Assembly (NCBI GenBank): GCA_051155755.1
Contig: DAXETY010000092.1
Coordinates: 1 to 34,949, forward strand
DNA from: DAXETY01 sp051155755
GTDB lineage: Bacteria > Desulfobacterota > Desulfobacteria > Desulfobacterales > SG8-13
Length of the DNA stretch: 34,949 nt
Reading direction: 5' to 3'
Part shown: one piece after another, positions 16,975 to 24,495 of the stretch
Layout: every line of letters starts with the position of its first letter
Position numbering within the stretch: position 1 is the stretch's first letter
Made by a program: the position numbers and the translations under genes
The notes under the pieces: generated by a model
The model's input: only the letters and a program-made list of their open reading frames with translations
Told to the model about the DNA's origin: nothing
The model's database searches: none

Positions 16975-17946
16975 TCAGGCTTGATGCGGTTCCCTGCCGC
17001 CGTTCAGCAGTTCCTGCACGTGATTGTGGGCCAACTCCGGAAGACGCGCCAGACAATATCCGCCCTCCAGAATCGATACCAGGCGTCCACCCGTATACAT
17101 TTCCGCCACATCGAGAATTTTCCGGATCATCCAGGTGTACCACTCGGTGGAAAGATTCATGTCGGACATGTCGTCATCCTTGTGTCCATCGAATCCGGCC
17201 GAAACCAGAATGAAACCCGGCTGAAATCGCTCGAAATCGGCGGTCAGATATTCTTCCATGCTTTCGGTGAATTCCTTGTCACCCTGTCCGGGCAACATGG
17301 GAATGTTGCGGGTAAACCCGTATCCGGCGCCTTCTCCGTATTCGAATTCACGACCGGTTCCCGGATAGGCAAAGGTCGGATGCTGGTGAATGGAGCAGTA
17401 ATATACACTCGGATCGCGCTCGAAAATGTGCTGGGTGCCGTTGCCGTGGTGGACGTCGAAATCGACAATGCCGACCCTTTCGACCCCGTGCTTCTGCTGC
17501 AGGTATCGGGCGGCAATGGCCACGTTGTTAAAATAGCAGAAGCCCATGGCCTTTTCACTTTCGGCGTGGTGTCCCGGGGGGCGCACGGCACAGAAAGCGT
17601 TGTCCAGTACACCCTCCATGACTTTGTCCAGAATGCACAGAATACCGCCGACCGCAAGCAGCGCGGTATCAAAGGTGTGGGCGCACATTTGGTTGTCGGG
17701 ATGGTCGAAATAACTTCGCCCGCTGAAACAGGCGTCGTTGAATCGATCGATGTAGGGACGGGGATGAACGGTTTCGATCCATTGGTTGTCGGCCTGCTCG
17801 GCCTTGAATGCCGTCAGGTGAGGCAACAAATTGCCGTCCCGCAGTCCTTTGAATATGGCGATCAGGCGATCCGGCACCTCAGGGTGGTAGGGACCGGTTT
17901 CGTGCAGAAGGAACCGCTCGTCAAAAAGCAAACCCGTTTTTTTCAT
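16975..17946 (-). CDS. Class I/II-type histone deacetylase family protein (AcuC-like)
   Basis: A 323-residue zinc-dependent lysine deacetylase or acetylpolyamine amidohydrolase. All catalytic motifs are present: RPPGHHAE (tandem His 126-127), GFCYFNNVAIAA, DFDVHHGNGTQ (zinc ligands D164, H166), SAGFDGHKDD (D253) and the transition-state tyrosine in EGGY (Y297). Length fits bacterial AcuC/HDAC-like enzymes; in Bacillus AcuC deacetylates acetyl-CoA synthetase. It lies 22 nt after cooC and 88 nt before the AcuB-like CBS-ACT gene, suggesting an acetylation-control role linked to acetyl-CoA metabolism (inference). Polyamine deacetylation remains an alternative. Confidence 0.93.
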   Translation of the reverse strand: MKKTGLLFDERFLLHETGPYHPEVPDRLIAIFKGLRDGNLLPHLTAFKAEQADNQWIETVHPRPYIDRFNDACFSGRSYFDHPDNQMCAHTFDTALLAVGGILCILDKVMEGVLDNAFCAVRPPGHHAESEKAMGFCYFNNVAIAARYLQQKHGVERVGIVDFDVHHGNGTQHIFERDPSVYYCSIHQHPTFAYPGTGREFEYGEGAGYGFTRNIPMLPGQGDKEFTESMEEYLTADFERFQPGFILVSAGFDGHKDDDMSDMNLSTEWYTWMIRKILDVAEMYTGGRLVSILEGGYCLARLPELAHNHVQELLNGGREPHQA

Positions 17947-17968
17947 TGCCGTATTCCAGCGTTGCGGT

Positions 17969-18718
17969 TCACGGTACGATTTTCCGAAATATTTCGAAGG
18001 CCGCTTTCACCGATTCGCTATCTTCGGGCAACGCAATGGTCGGGCGGCCCGCCAGATCGAATTCGTAAACGGCATCATCGGCGGGGACCGTGCCGGCCAG
18101 TTCCAGGCCCCCCTCGGCCAGGATTTGCAATACCGCATCCGTCGGCGGTTCTTTTACCTGATTGATGACGGCACAGCTTTTGCCGAAGCCGATGTTGAGT
18201 TCCTCAGCCAATTGATTGATGCGCACGGCAGCCTGCAGGCCCCGGCGGGAGGTATCCGATACCACCAGCAGCACATCGACGTCGTGAGTGGTCAACCGAC
18301 TGATATGCTCCATGCCGGCTTCGTTGTCCATTACGATGTAGGGATAGTTGTCCGACAGGCGATCGAGGAACTGACACAAGAGGCTGTTGGCCGCACAGTA
18401 GCATCCGGCCCCCTCGGGCTGGCCCATCACGATCAGGTCGAAACCATCGCCTTCGATAATGGCCTCTTCCATCCGCATCTCGATGAAAATGTCCTTGGTC
18501 ATGCCGTTGGGTACCTTGCCCTTTTTCATATCTTCCCGGGCACAGCCCAGCGTGTTTGGGGCCTCGATTCCCAGGACCTCGTTAAAGTTGGCATTGCTGT
18601 CGGCGTCAACCGCCAGAATCGGCGTCTTGTCGTTTTGAATCATGTATTTGACCAGAAGTCCCGCCAATGTCGTTTTTCCGGTCCCGCCTTTGCCGGCCAG
18701 TGCAATCGAAAAAGCCAT
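17969..18718 (-). CDS. cooC: CooC-type nickel-insertion ATPase (CO dehydrogenase maturation)
   Basis: A 249-residue SIMIBI-class P-loop ATPase. The deviant Walker A GKGGTGKTT is at 9-17, and the VDADSN switch follows. The diagnostic MGQPEGAGCYCAANSLL segment carries the C-x-C pair (C106, C108) that binds Ni/Zn at the CooC dimer interface. CooC helps insert nickel into the C-cluster of CO dehydrogenase or acetyl-CoA synthase. The open frame extends upstream, but the ATG at 18718 with AAAGGA before it starts the conserved fold. No CO dehydrogenase gene is in the window. It heads the leftward unit cooC, deacetylase, CBS-ACT, prmA. Confidence 0.9.
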   Translation of the reverse strand: MAFSIALAGKGGTGKTTLAGLLVKYMIQNDKTPILAVDADSNANFNEVLGIEAPNTLGCAREDMKKGKVPNGMTKDIFIEMRMEEAIIEGDGFDLIVMGQPEGAGCYCAANSLLCQFLDRLSDNYPYIVMDNEAGMEHISRLTTHDVDVLLVVSDTSRRGLQAAVRINQLAEELNIGFGKSCAVINQVKEPPTDAVLQILAEGGLELAGTVPADDAVYEFDLAGRPTIALPEDSESVKAAFEIFRKIVP

Positions 18719-18773
18719 CGATGCTTGAATCCTTTCTTCGGTTGCAGTTCGCGATGCAGGTTTAATGCCTCGA

Positions 18774-18802
18774 TATGTAGGGCAGCGCGAGGCCGGCGTC
18801 AA
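18774..18802 (-). promoter_or_regulatory. probable cooC operon promoter
   Basis: Reading leftward, TTGACG (18802-18797), 17-nt spacer, TACATA (18779-18774). It gives a leader of about 50 nt. The -10 is a weak match. Confidence 0.4.
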
Positions 18803-18898
18803 GTCCAATCCGTTCTTGCAAAGGCCTTTTAGCTATGCTAGTTTTACGATACATTGGGCTCAATACGATCGGTGCAATCGAACAGGGGAGGTACAGCC

Positions 18899-20053
18899 AT
18901 GGATTTCGAGTTGAACAAGACCCAGAAAGACATTCAAAAAGCCGTGCGGGATTTCACCCGGGGTGAATTCGACAAAGATCTTGCCATGGAACTGGAGCGC
19001 AAGCACGAGTTTCCAGAAAAAATCTGGAAAAAAGCCTGTGACCTGGGACTCATCGGAGTTCACTTCCCGGAAGCCTACTCCGGACAGGGCTTGGGCTGTC
19101 TGGAAGATATCCTGGTCATCGAAGAGCTCTGCCGCGGCGACTCGACCATCGGCAGCGCGGTAGCCCTGTCGAGTTTCGCCTCTGAAATCATTTTGCACTG
19201 GGGCTCGGACGCCATGAAGGAAACCTACCTCCCTGCGGTGGCCGAAGGCCGGATGCTTTCCGCCGGTGCGTTTACCGAGCCCGACCATGGATCGGACATC
19301 ACCCTGATGAACACCACCGCCGCCCGGGACGGCGACCAGTGGGTGGTCAACGGCACCAAAACCTTTATCACCAACGGCGGACTGGCTGGATTTTATTCGG
19401 TCATGTGTCAAACCGATCCGGAAGCAGCCCCTTCTTATCGAGGGATCAGCCTGCTCCTGGTGGAGGCCGACCGGCCCGGCGTGACAACCGCCGATATCGG
19501 CAACAAGATGGGCATCCACATGATGGCCACCACCGAGGTGAATTTCAAAGACGTGCGGGTGCCGGCCGAAAACCTGATCGGTGAAGAGAACAAAGGGTTT
19601 TACCACGTGCTGCACTTCTTCGACGAAAGCCGCATCCAGGTCGCCGCCCAGGCCCTGGGCATCGCCCAGGGGGCTTACGACCGCGCACTGGATTATGTCA
19701 AAAAACGCGAGCAGTTCGGCAAAAAGATCGCCCAGTTTCAGGTGACCCAGCACAAACTGGCCGACATGGCCACCAAGATCGAGCTGGCCCGACTGGTCAC
19801 CTACAAGGCGGCCTGGAATTTCGATCAGGGCCGCATCGATCCGAAACTGACCTCCATGGCCAAAATGTTCGCCGCCCGGACCGCAGTGGAGGTTTGCGAC
19901 GAGGCCATTCAGCTGATGGGCGGCTACGGCTACATCACCGAGTACGAGGTCGAACGCTTCTACCGGGATGCCAAGATCACCGAAATTTACGAAGGCACCA
20001 AGGAAATCCAGAAAAACACCATCGCATCCGCGATTATCGGAAAACTCAAATAA
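18899..20053 (+). CDS. Acyl-CoA dehydrogenase
   Basis: A 384-residue FAD-dependent dehydrogenase that oxidises acyl-CoA to enoyl-CoA and passes electrons to electron-transfer flavoprotein. Family marks include AGAFTEPDHGSD (FAD/substrate site), a KTFITNGG segment, RIQVAAQALGIAQGAYDRALDYVKKREQFGK, QLMGGYGY and the C-terminal YRDAKITEIYEGTKEIQ, whose glutamate (about E365) is the catalytic base of short/medium-chain enzymes. The ATG at 18899 has GGGGAGG upstream and is preferred over an earlier in-frame start at 18854. ETF-QO, the membrane acceptor, is encoded 2.3 kb downstream. Chain-length preference cannot be read from sequence alone. Confidence 0.94.
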   Translation: MDFELNKTQKDIQKAVRDFTRGEFDKDLAMELERKHEFPEKIWKKACDLGLIGVHFPEAYSGQGLGCLEDILVIEELCRGDSTIGSAVALSSFASEIILHWGSDAMKETYLPAVAEGRMLSAGAFTEPDHGSDITLMNTTAARDGDQWVVNGTKTFITNGGLAGFYSVMCQTDPEAAPSYRGISLLLVEADRPGVTTADIGNKMGIHMMATTEVNFKDVRVPAENLIGEENKGFYHVLHFFDESRIQVAAQALGIAQGAYDRALDYVKKREQFGKKIAQFQVTQHKLADMATKIELARLVTYKAAWNFDQGRIDPKLTSMAKMFAARTAVEVCDEAIQLMGGYGYITEYEVERFYRDAKITEIYEGTKEIQKNTIASAIIGKLK

Positions 20054-20080
20054 CTCCTAATTTGACGCCGGGAGGTGAAG

Positions 20081-20398
20081 ATGTTCGATCTATTCAAAAA
20101 AGGGATGCTGACCGGAATCGGACTGGCCCTGGTGGCCAAGGACGAAATGGAGGATCTGGCCCGGGAGATGATCGACCGGGGCAAAATGAACGAGCAGGAA
20201 GGGCGCAAGTTTTTCAACGAGGTGCAGAAACGCTACGAAGACGTCCAGGGCAAGCTGGAAGAAAAAGTTGAAAAAACGGTCAAAGACATACTCAAACGAA
20301 TGGATGTGGTCACCGCCGACGACCTCAAGCCGCTGAAAAAGGAAATCCGCGAGCTGAAGAAAGCCGTCAGCAAGGACGCCGATACTTCCGGGGACTGA
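20081..20398 (+). CDS. Phasin-like coiled-coil protein
   Basis: A 105-residue, highly charged, mostly helical protein. A short hydrophobic N-terminus (MFDLFKKGMLTGIGLALVAKDEMEDLARE) leads to a long heptad-like Lys/Glu-rich coiled coil (KRYEDVQGKLEEKVEKTVKDILKRMD). The layout resembles phasin/PhaF-type granule-associated proteins found in many Desulfobacterota, but no polyhydroxyalkanoate synthase is nearby, so the granule link is only a guess. An excellent GGAGGTGA ribosome-binding site sets the ATG at 20081, 27 nt after the acyl-CoA dehydrogenase stop, so the two are probably cotranscribed. Confidence 0.75.
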   Translation: MFDLFKKGMLTGIGLALVAKDEMEDLAREMIDRGKMNEQEGRKFFNEVQKRYEDVQGKLEEKVEKTVKDILKRMDVVTADDLKPLKKEIRELKKAVSKDADTSGD

Positions 20399-20402
20399 TC
20401 CT

Positions 20403-20421
20403 GCCGGCCATTGCGGCCGGC
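20403..20421. repeat. GC hairpin after the phasin-like gene
   Basis: A perfect 7-bp inverted repeat, GCCGGCC / GGCCGGC, around a 5-nt loop, starting 5 nt after the stop codon. There is no T run, so it is at most a weak or Rho-assisted end of transcription, or an mRNA 3' stabiliser. Confidence 0.35.
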
Positions 20422-20582
20422 CTTGCTGCGCAGGCGGCCGAGAGCCTTTTGCCCGGTTTCGGTACAATACCGGTTGGCACAGATGCCATGGGTCCGGGTT
20501 CGCCGAACTTTCCCGTGCACTTGCCGGAAACGGCGGCCGACCATCCGGAACGACCCCAACCGCCTCAGATTTCGAGGTCTCC

Positions 20583-22280
20583 ATGCTGAGCATCCGACAG
20601 ATCGGTCGTATCGGCCACACCTACCGGAATCTCACCCGCTTCCGTCAAATCCTGGCCGTTTTGTTCAAATATGGTTTCAGTGATCTGCTGGATTTGCTGA
20701 AACTCGACCCTTACGTGGAAGCCGGCCGTAAGCTCCTGTCCAAACAGCAGAACGCCCGCACCGAAAAACTCTCCCGCCCCCAGGGGCTTCGCATGGCACT
20801 GGAGGAGCTCGGTCCGACCTATATCAAACTCGGTCAGATCCTTTCCACCCGTCCGGACTTGATCCCGGTGGACTTCATCCGGGAACTCGCTAAACTGCAG
20901 GACAAAGTCCCCCCGTTCCCTTACACGGCCGTCGAAAAGATCATTGCGGCCGAACTCGGACATCCCCTGTCGGAGGTCTTCGATCGTTTCGACTCGGAAC
21001 CACTGGCCTCGGCATCCATCGGACAGGTACACCGGGGGCGCCTGCACGACGGCGGCGAGGTGGCCGTCAAGGTGCAGCGGCCGGGAATTCAACGCATCAT
21101 CGAGGTGGATCTGGAGATCATGCATTACCTGGCCACTTTGATGGAGCGCCACATCGAAGAACTGGCGCCGCATCGTCCGATCAAAATCGTCGAAGAGTTC
21201 GCCCGCACCCTGGAAAAAGAACTCGATTACCGCCTCGAAGCCTTTAACATGGAACGAACGGCCCTGAACTTTCAAGGCGACCCGAACGTCCGTATTCCCG
21301 AGGTGTTTCGGGATGTCTCCACCGAACGCGTGCTGACCACCGCCTTCGTCGAGGGCATCAAGGTTTCGGAAATCGACCGCCTGGAATCCGCCGGCCTGGA
21401 CCGCAAAATCATCACGGACCGAGGCGCCGACATTCTGCTCAAAATGATCTTCGAGCATGGTTTTTTTCAGGCCGACCCGCATCCGGGCAATATTTTCGTT
21501 CTGCCGGACAACGTAATCTGCCTGATCGACTCCGGCGTGGTCGGCGCCGTCGATCGCCGCACCCGGGAACACTTTGTCGACCTGCTGGAGGCCGTTGCCA
21601 ACAAAGATGCGTTTCGAACCGCACAGGTGCTCCTGGAGCTGACCATCTGGGATGACGAACCCGACCGGCGCGCGTTTGAAGCCGACGTGGGCGAGTTTAT
21701 GGCCCAGCACCTGTACCGGCCCCTCAAGGACGTTCGCATCGGACGCCTGCTGCATCACCTTCTGGAACTGGCCGCCCGTCATCGTCTGCGCATACCGGCC
21801 GACATCTTTCTCATGATGAAATCCCTGACGACCGTTGAGGGGGTCGCCCACATGCTCGACCCCGACTTCGATCTGTTTCAGAAGGTAATGCCCTTTCTGC
21901 GCAAGGTCCTGATGGAGCGCTTTTCTCCCGAACGGCTCAGTGGCGACATGTACCGGCTGCTGCTCGACCTGATGCATTTCTCCCGGCAGTTTCCCAAAGA
22001 TCTGCTGGCCATCTCCCGGATGGTACGTCAACAGCGCCTGCTGGTGCGGGTTGAAAACCAGGGGCTCGAACGCACCCTGTCCACCCACGATCAGATCAGC
22101 AACCGCGTATCGTTTTCGATCATCATCGCCTCGCTGATCATGGGCTCCGCGCTGATCGTCATCTCCGAAATTCCACCGCTGTTCTACGGGATCTCGCTGA
22201 TCGGCATCATCGGCTTCACCGCCGCGGCCGTGATGGGGATCTGGCTGCTGGTGGCGATTCTGCGCAAGGGCCGACTCTAA
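20583..22280 (+). CDS. UbiB/ABC1-family atypical kinase/ATPase
   Basis: A 565-residue member of the UbiB/ADCK family, membrane-linked atypical kinases or ATPases that support quinone biosynthesis and lipid distribution. Family motifs are KxGQ as YIKLGQILSTRPDLIP (residues 80-95), the Ala-rich nucleotide loop LASASIGQVHRG (141-152), invariant lysine AVKVQRPG (K163), QADPHPGNIF (D298, N303) and LIDSGVVG in place of kinase DFG. Two transmembrane helices close the protein (about 510-560). In an anaerobe the quinone would be menaquinone rather than ubiquinone (inference). GAGG precedes the ATG at 20583. It converges with ETF-QO, which delivers electrons to the quinone pool. Confidence 0.92.
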   Translation: MLSIRQIGRIGHTYRNLTRFRQILAVLFKYGFSDLLDLLKLDPYVEAGRKLLSKQQNARTEKLSRPQGLRMALEELGPTYIKLGQILSTRPDLIPVDFIRELAKLQDKVPPFPYTAVEKIIAAELGHPLSEVFDRFDSEPLASASIGQVHRGRLHDGGEVAVKVQRPGIQRIIEVDLEIMHYLATLMERHIEELAPHRPIKIVEEFARTLEKELDYRLEAFNMERTALNFQGDPNVRIPEVFRDVSTERVLTTAFVEGIKVSEIDRLESAGLDRKIITDRGADILLKMIFEHGFFQADPHPGNIFVLPDNVICLIDSGVVGAVDRRTREHFVDLLEAVANKDAFRTAQVLLELTIWDDEPDRRAFEADVGEFMAQHLYRPLKDVRIGRLLHHLLELAARHRLRIPADIFLMMKSLTTVEGVAHMLDPDFDLFQKVMPFLRKVLMERFSPERLSGDMYRLLLDLMHFSRQFPKDLLAISRMVRQQRLLVRVENQGLERTLSTHDQISNRVSFSIIIASLIMGSALIVISEIPPLFYGISLIGIIGFTAAAVMGIWLLVAILRKGRL

Positions 22281-22291
22281 CTCGTGTCCGT

Positions 22292-22313
22292 CCGGAAAAA
22301 GGGCCATTTCCGG
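22292..22313. terminator. hairpin between convergent genes, possible bidirectional terminator
   Basis: A perfect 7-bp inverted repeat, CCGGAAA / TTTCCGG, with an 8-nt loop, in the 43-nt gap between the ubiB and ETF-QO stop codons. The stem is short and there is no outside T run, so termination is only suggested by position. Confidence 0.35.
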
Positions 22314-22323
22314 TTGGCCCCGG

Positions 22324-23997
22324 TTAGACGATGGTGTAGCCCGGCCCTTCCCCCCCCTCGGGGCAGGTCCAGGTGATGTTTTCAAAGGGGTCCTTGATGT
22401 CGCAGGTCTTGCAGTGGAAGCAGTTGGAAGGGTTGAGTTTCAACCGCCGCTCTCCGCTGGTGGCATCGGTTTCGATTTCATAGACATTGCCCGGACAAAA
22501 ACGCGTGCAGGGGCTGCGGTAGGTATCCCAGCAGCGGGTGACGCACAGGTGGGTATCGTGCACGATCAGATGCGAGGGCTGATCTTCGCGGTGCAGGGTT
22601 TTCGACAGGTAAACGCCGGTGAGCTTGTCCACATACAACGTTTCGTCATAGGCGGATTTGTCCAGATTCGGGCCCGCCGCCGCACCGGCCTCGAGGGGCT
22701 TTAGTGTTCGCCAATCCGCCTCGATACTCATGCGCTCCACCAATCCTCTGCCACCGGTAACGTACTGGGCGCCGAGATGGATGAATTTCGCCAGGCCCTT
22801 GCGCGCCAATGCCTGGGCGAAATTGCGTCCCTGGTAGATTTCCCGTCCGGCCCAGCTGGTTTCGAATAGCTCGGCGTACACCGACAGCGAACGAGTGCTG
22901 AAATCCCCTTTTTCCAGGGCACCGAATGCGGCCTCCGCGGCCAGCATGGCCGATTTCATGGACACGTGAATGCCTTTCAAACCCGGTGCATAGTGCATGG
23001 CCGCACTGCCGCCGACGAACATCGCCCCGTCCACCGCCAGTCGTGGAATCGAAAACCAGCCGCCGGTGGTGACGGTGCGGGCGCCCTGCTCGATCACCTT
23101 GCCGCCTTCGAGAACTCCGGCGACGAATGGGTGGCGTTTGAAACGAATGAGCATCTCATAAGGGTCGATGCGGGTATCTTCGTATCCCAGCGCGGTCAGA
23201 TAACCGACCGCCACCTGATCGTTCTGCATTTCGTAAATGAAACCCCCGCCCGGAGTTTGCAGTCCAAGGGGATAGCCCAGGAAATGAATGTCATTGGCCC
23301 GACTGGTCTTGAAATAATGCGCTTTGCCCAGTTGGACGACTTCCTTGATCCCGGTTTCGTACACCTGAGGCATCCGGCCGGCGGAAATGGACAGTTTGCT
23401 TTCGATCTCCTTGAACAGGCTGCCGCGGGCGCCTTCCCCAAAAACTGTGATTTTGGCTTTCAAGTCGATGCCGGGCTCGAAGTTGGACTTGGGCCGGCCT
23501 TCCTTGTCGAGGCCCTTGTCTCCGGTTCGAACGCCGACGATCGCAGATGGATCGGCGGCGTCGTAAAGCACATCTTTGCCGTCGAACCCGGCAAAGATGT
23601 TCACACCCATTTCTTCGGCCACTTCTGCCAGCCAGCGGGTAAATTTCGACAGGCTGACGATGTAAAAGCCCCGGTTGTGCAGGTAACGCGGGACCATCGG
23701 CATCCGGATGGCCCGGGTTTTGGTCAGGTAGTAAAACTCGTCGTTGCGAACTTCGGCTTCGATCGGGCAGCCGCGCTCCTTGTGGTCCGGAATCAGTTCC
23801 TGCAGGGCAATCGGGTTTAAAACGGCACCGCTGACCGCATGGGCGCCGATCTCGGCGCCCTTCTCGATCAGGGCAACCTCCAGTTCCAGGTTGTTGGCCT
23901 GGGCCAACTGCATCAGTCGAATGGCTCCGGCCAGGTTGGCCGGTCCACCGCCGACGAACAGGACATCGAAATCGATGGTTTCGCGCTCTACGTTCAT
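22324..23997 (-). CDS. Electron-transfer flavoprotein:quinone oxidoreductase (ETF-QO)
   Basis: A 557-residue membrane-associated flavoprotein that takes electrons from ETF, reduced by acyl-CoA dehydrogenases, and passes them to quinone. The N-terminal FAD fold reads FDVLFVGGGPANLAGAIRLM, with EKGAEIGAHAVSGAVLNP shortly after. The middle holds LGYPLGLQTPGGGF and the FVGGSAAMHYAPGLKGIH block. The C-terminal domain carries the 4Fe-4S cysteines: one in TRFCPGNVYE and three in NCFHCKTCDIKDP. A strong AAGGAGAG ribosome-binding site precedes the ATG at 23997. It has its own promoter at 24166-24194. Confidence 0.95.
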   Translation of the reverse strand: MNVERETIDFDVLFVGGGPANLAGAIRLMQLAQANNLELEVALIEKGAEIGAHAVSGAVLNPIALQELIPDHKERGCPIEAEVRNDEFYYLTKTRAIRMPMVPRYLHNRGFYIVSLSKFTRWLAEVAEEMGVNIFAGFDGKDVLYDAADPSAIVGVRTGDKGLDKEGRPKSNFEPGIDLKAKITVFGEGARGSLFKEIESKLSISAGRMPQVYETGIKEVVQLGKAHYFKTSRANDIHFLGYPLGLQTPGGGFIYEMQNDQVAVGYLTALGYEDTRIDPYEMLIRFKRHPFVAGVLEGGKVIEQGARTVTTGGWFSIPRLAVDGAMFVGGSAAMHYAPGLKGIHVSMKSAMLAAEAAFGALEKGDFSTRSLSVYAELFETSWAGREIYQGRNFAQALARKGLAKFIHLGAQYVTGGRGLVERMSIEADWRTLKPLEAGAAAGPNLDKSAYDETLYVDKLTGVYLSKTLHREDQPSHLIVHDTHLCVTRCWDTYRSPCTRFCPGNVYEIETDATSGERRLKLNPSNCFHCKTCDIKDPFENITWTCPEGGEGPGYTIV

Positions 23998-24165
23998 CGA
24001 GCTCTCCTTGCGTTACTTGATGGGCCGGAATGGAACGATTGTCGAGGGTGCCGCCGCACAACGCCCATCGCCGTTTGACGACCGGAAACAAGGTCGATGG
24101 CGGCTTTCGTCGAAAAATCACGGCCGGATCGGCAATCCCGTCTTCGATCGAAATTCAGGTCGACT

Positions 24166-24194
24166 CTAATATCACGGCCGTCGGCGTTTGTAAA
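24166..24194 (-). promoter_or_regulatory. probable ETF-QO promoter
   Basis: Reading leftward, TTTACA (24194-24189), 17-nt spacer, TATTAG (24171-24166). Transcription would begin near 24159, leaving a leader of about 160 nt. Confidence 0.5.
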
Positions 24195-24341
24195 TGCATC
24201 GCTCCAACCCCCCGCCTTGAGAAGCCACTCGGATGCGTTAGTATTACGTAGCGTCCATATGGATCTTGAAAATTTGAGACGCTCATCTCAGGTCGCCGTT
24301 GGCCGGCGGCAATTCTTATGAACCCGCTACCGAGTCAACAA

Positions 24342-24459
24342 CCACCCGGGAAGCGGGTGGCTTGAATTTTCTTGGCAGCGGCAGTTGCCGCTGCCAAGAA
24401 AATACAGAAGCACGTTTGTGCTTCGATGTTGAACTTGCACCGGGTGCATCGCACCCGGT
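24342..24459. repeat. four tandem hairpins upstream of the aldolase gene
   Basis: Four perfect inverted repeats lie end to end within 118 nt. First: CCACCCG/CGGGTGG (24342-24348 and 24354-24360). Second: an 18-bp perfect repeat (24366-24383 and 24386-24403) with only 2 nt at its centre. Third: GAAGCAC/GTGCTTC (24407-24413 and 24418-24424). Fourth: ACCGGGTGC/GCACCCGGT (24439-24447 and 24451-24459). None is followed by a T run. The last ends 36 nt before the aldolase start codon. This could be a structured 5' leader, a small RNA, or the remnant of a palindrome-ended element such as an IS200/IS605-type or REP-like repeat; copy number in the genome would tell. Confidence 0.75.
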
Positions 24460-24495
24460 TTGGGCAATAATCTAATTTTTAGAAAGGAGGCATTC

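Larger units (their letters stand above)
23998..24495. other. 498-nt intergenic region between ETF-QO and the aldolase gene
   Basis: This non-coding stretch holds the leftward ETF-QO promoter (24166-24194) and, toward the aldolase gene, four tandem hairpins (24342-24459) followed by AAGGAGG at 24484-24490. A small extra hairpin, TGAGA...TCTCA, lies near 24274-24289. A rightward promoter must exist for the aldolase gene; the best guess is TTGAGA near 24218 with TAGTAT 16 nt on, which is weak. No credible protein-coding frame was seen. Confidence 0.6.

Noticed and set aside
20565..22385. 606-residue open frame antisense to the UbiB gene
   Set aside because: The plus strand here encodes a full UbiB protein with all motifs. 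Long antisense frames are expected in GC-rich coding DNA, and this one shows no recognisable family pattern.
24361..24404. Perfect 18-bp repeat read as a Rho-independent terminator
   Set aside because: The Ts and As lie inside the stem and no T run follows on either strand, so it does not have terminator form.
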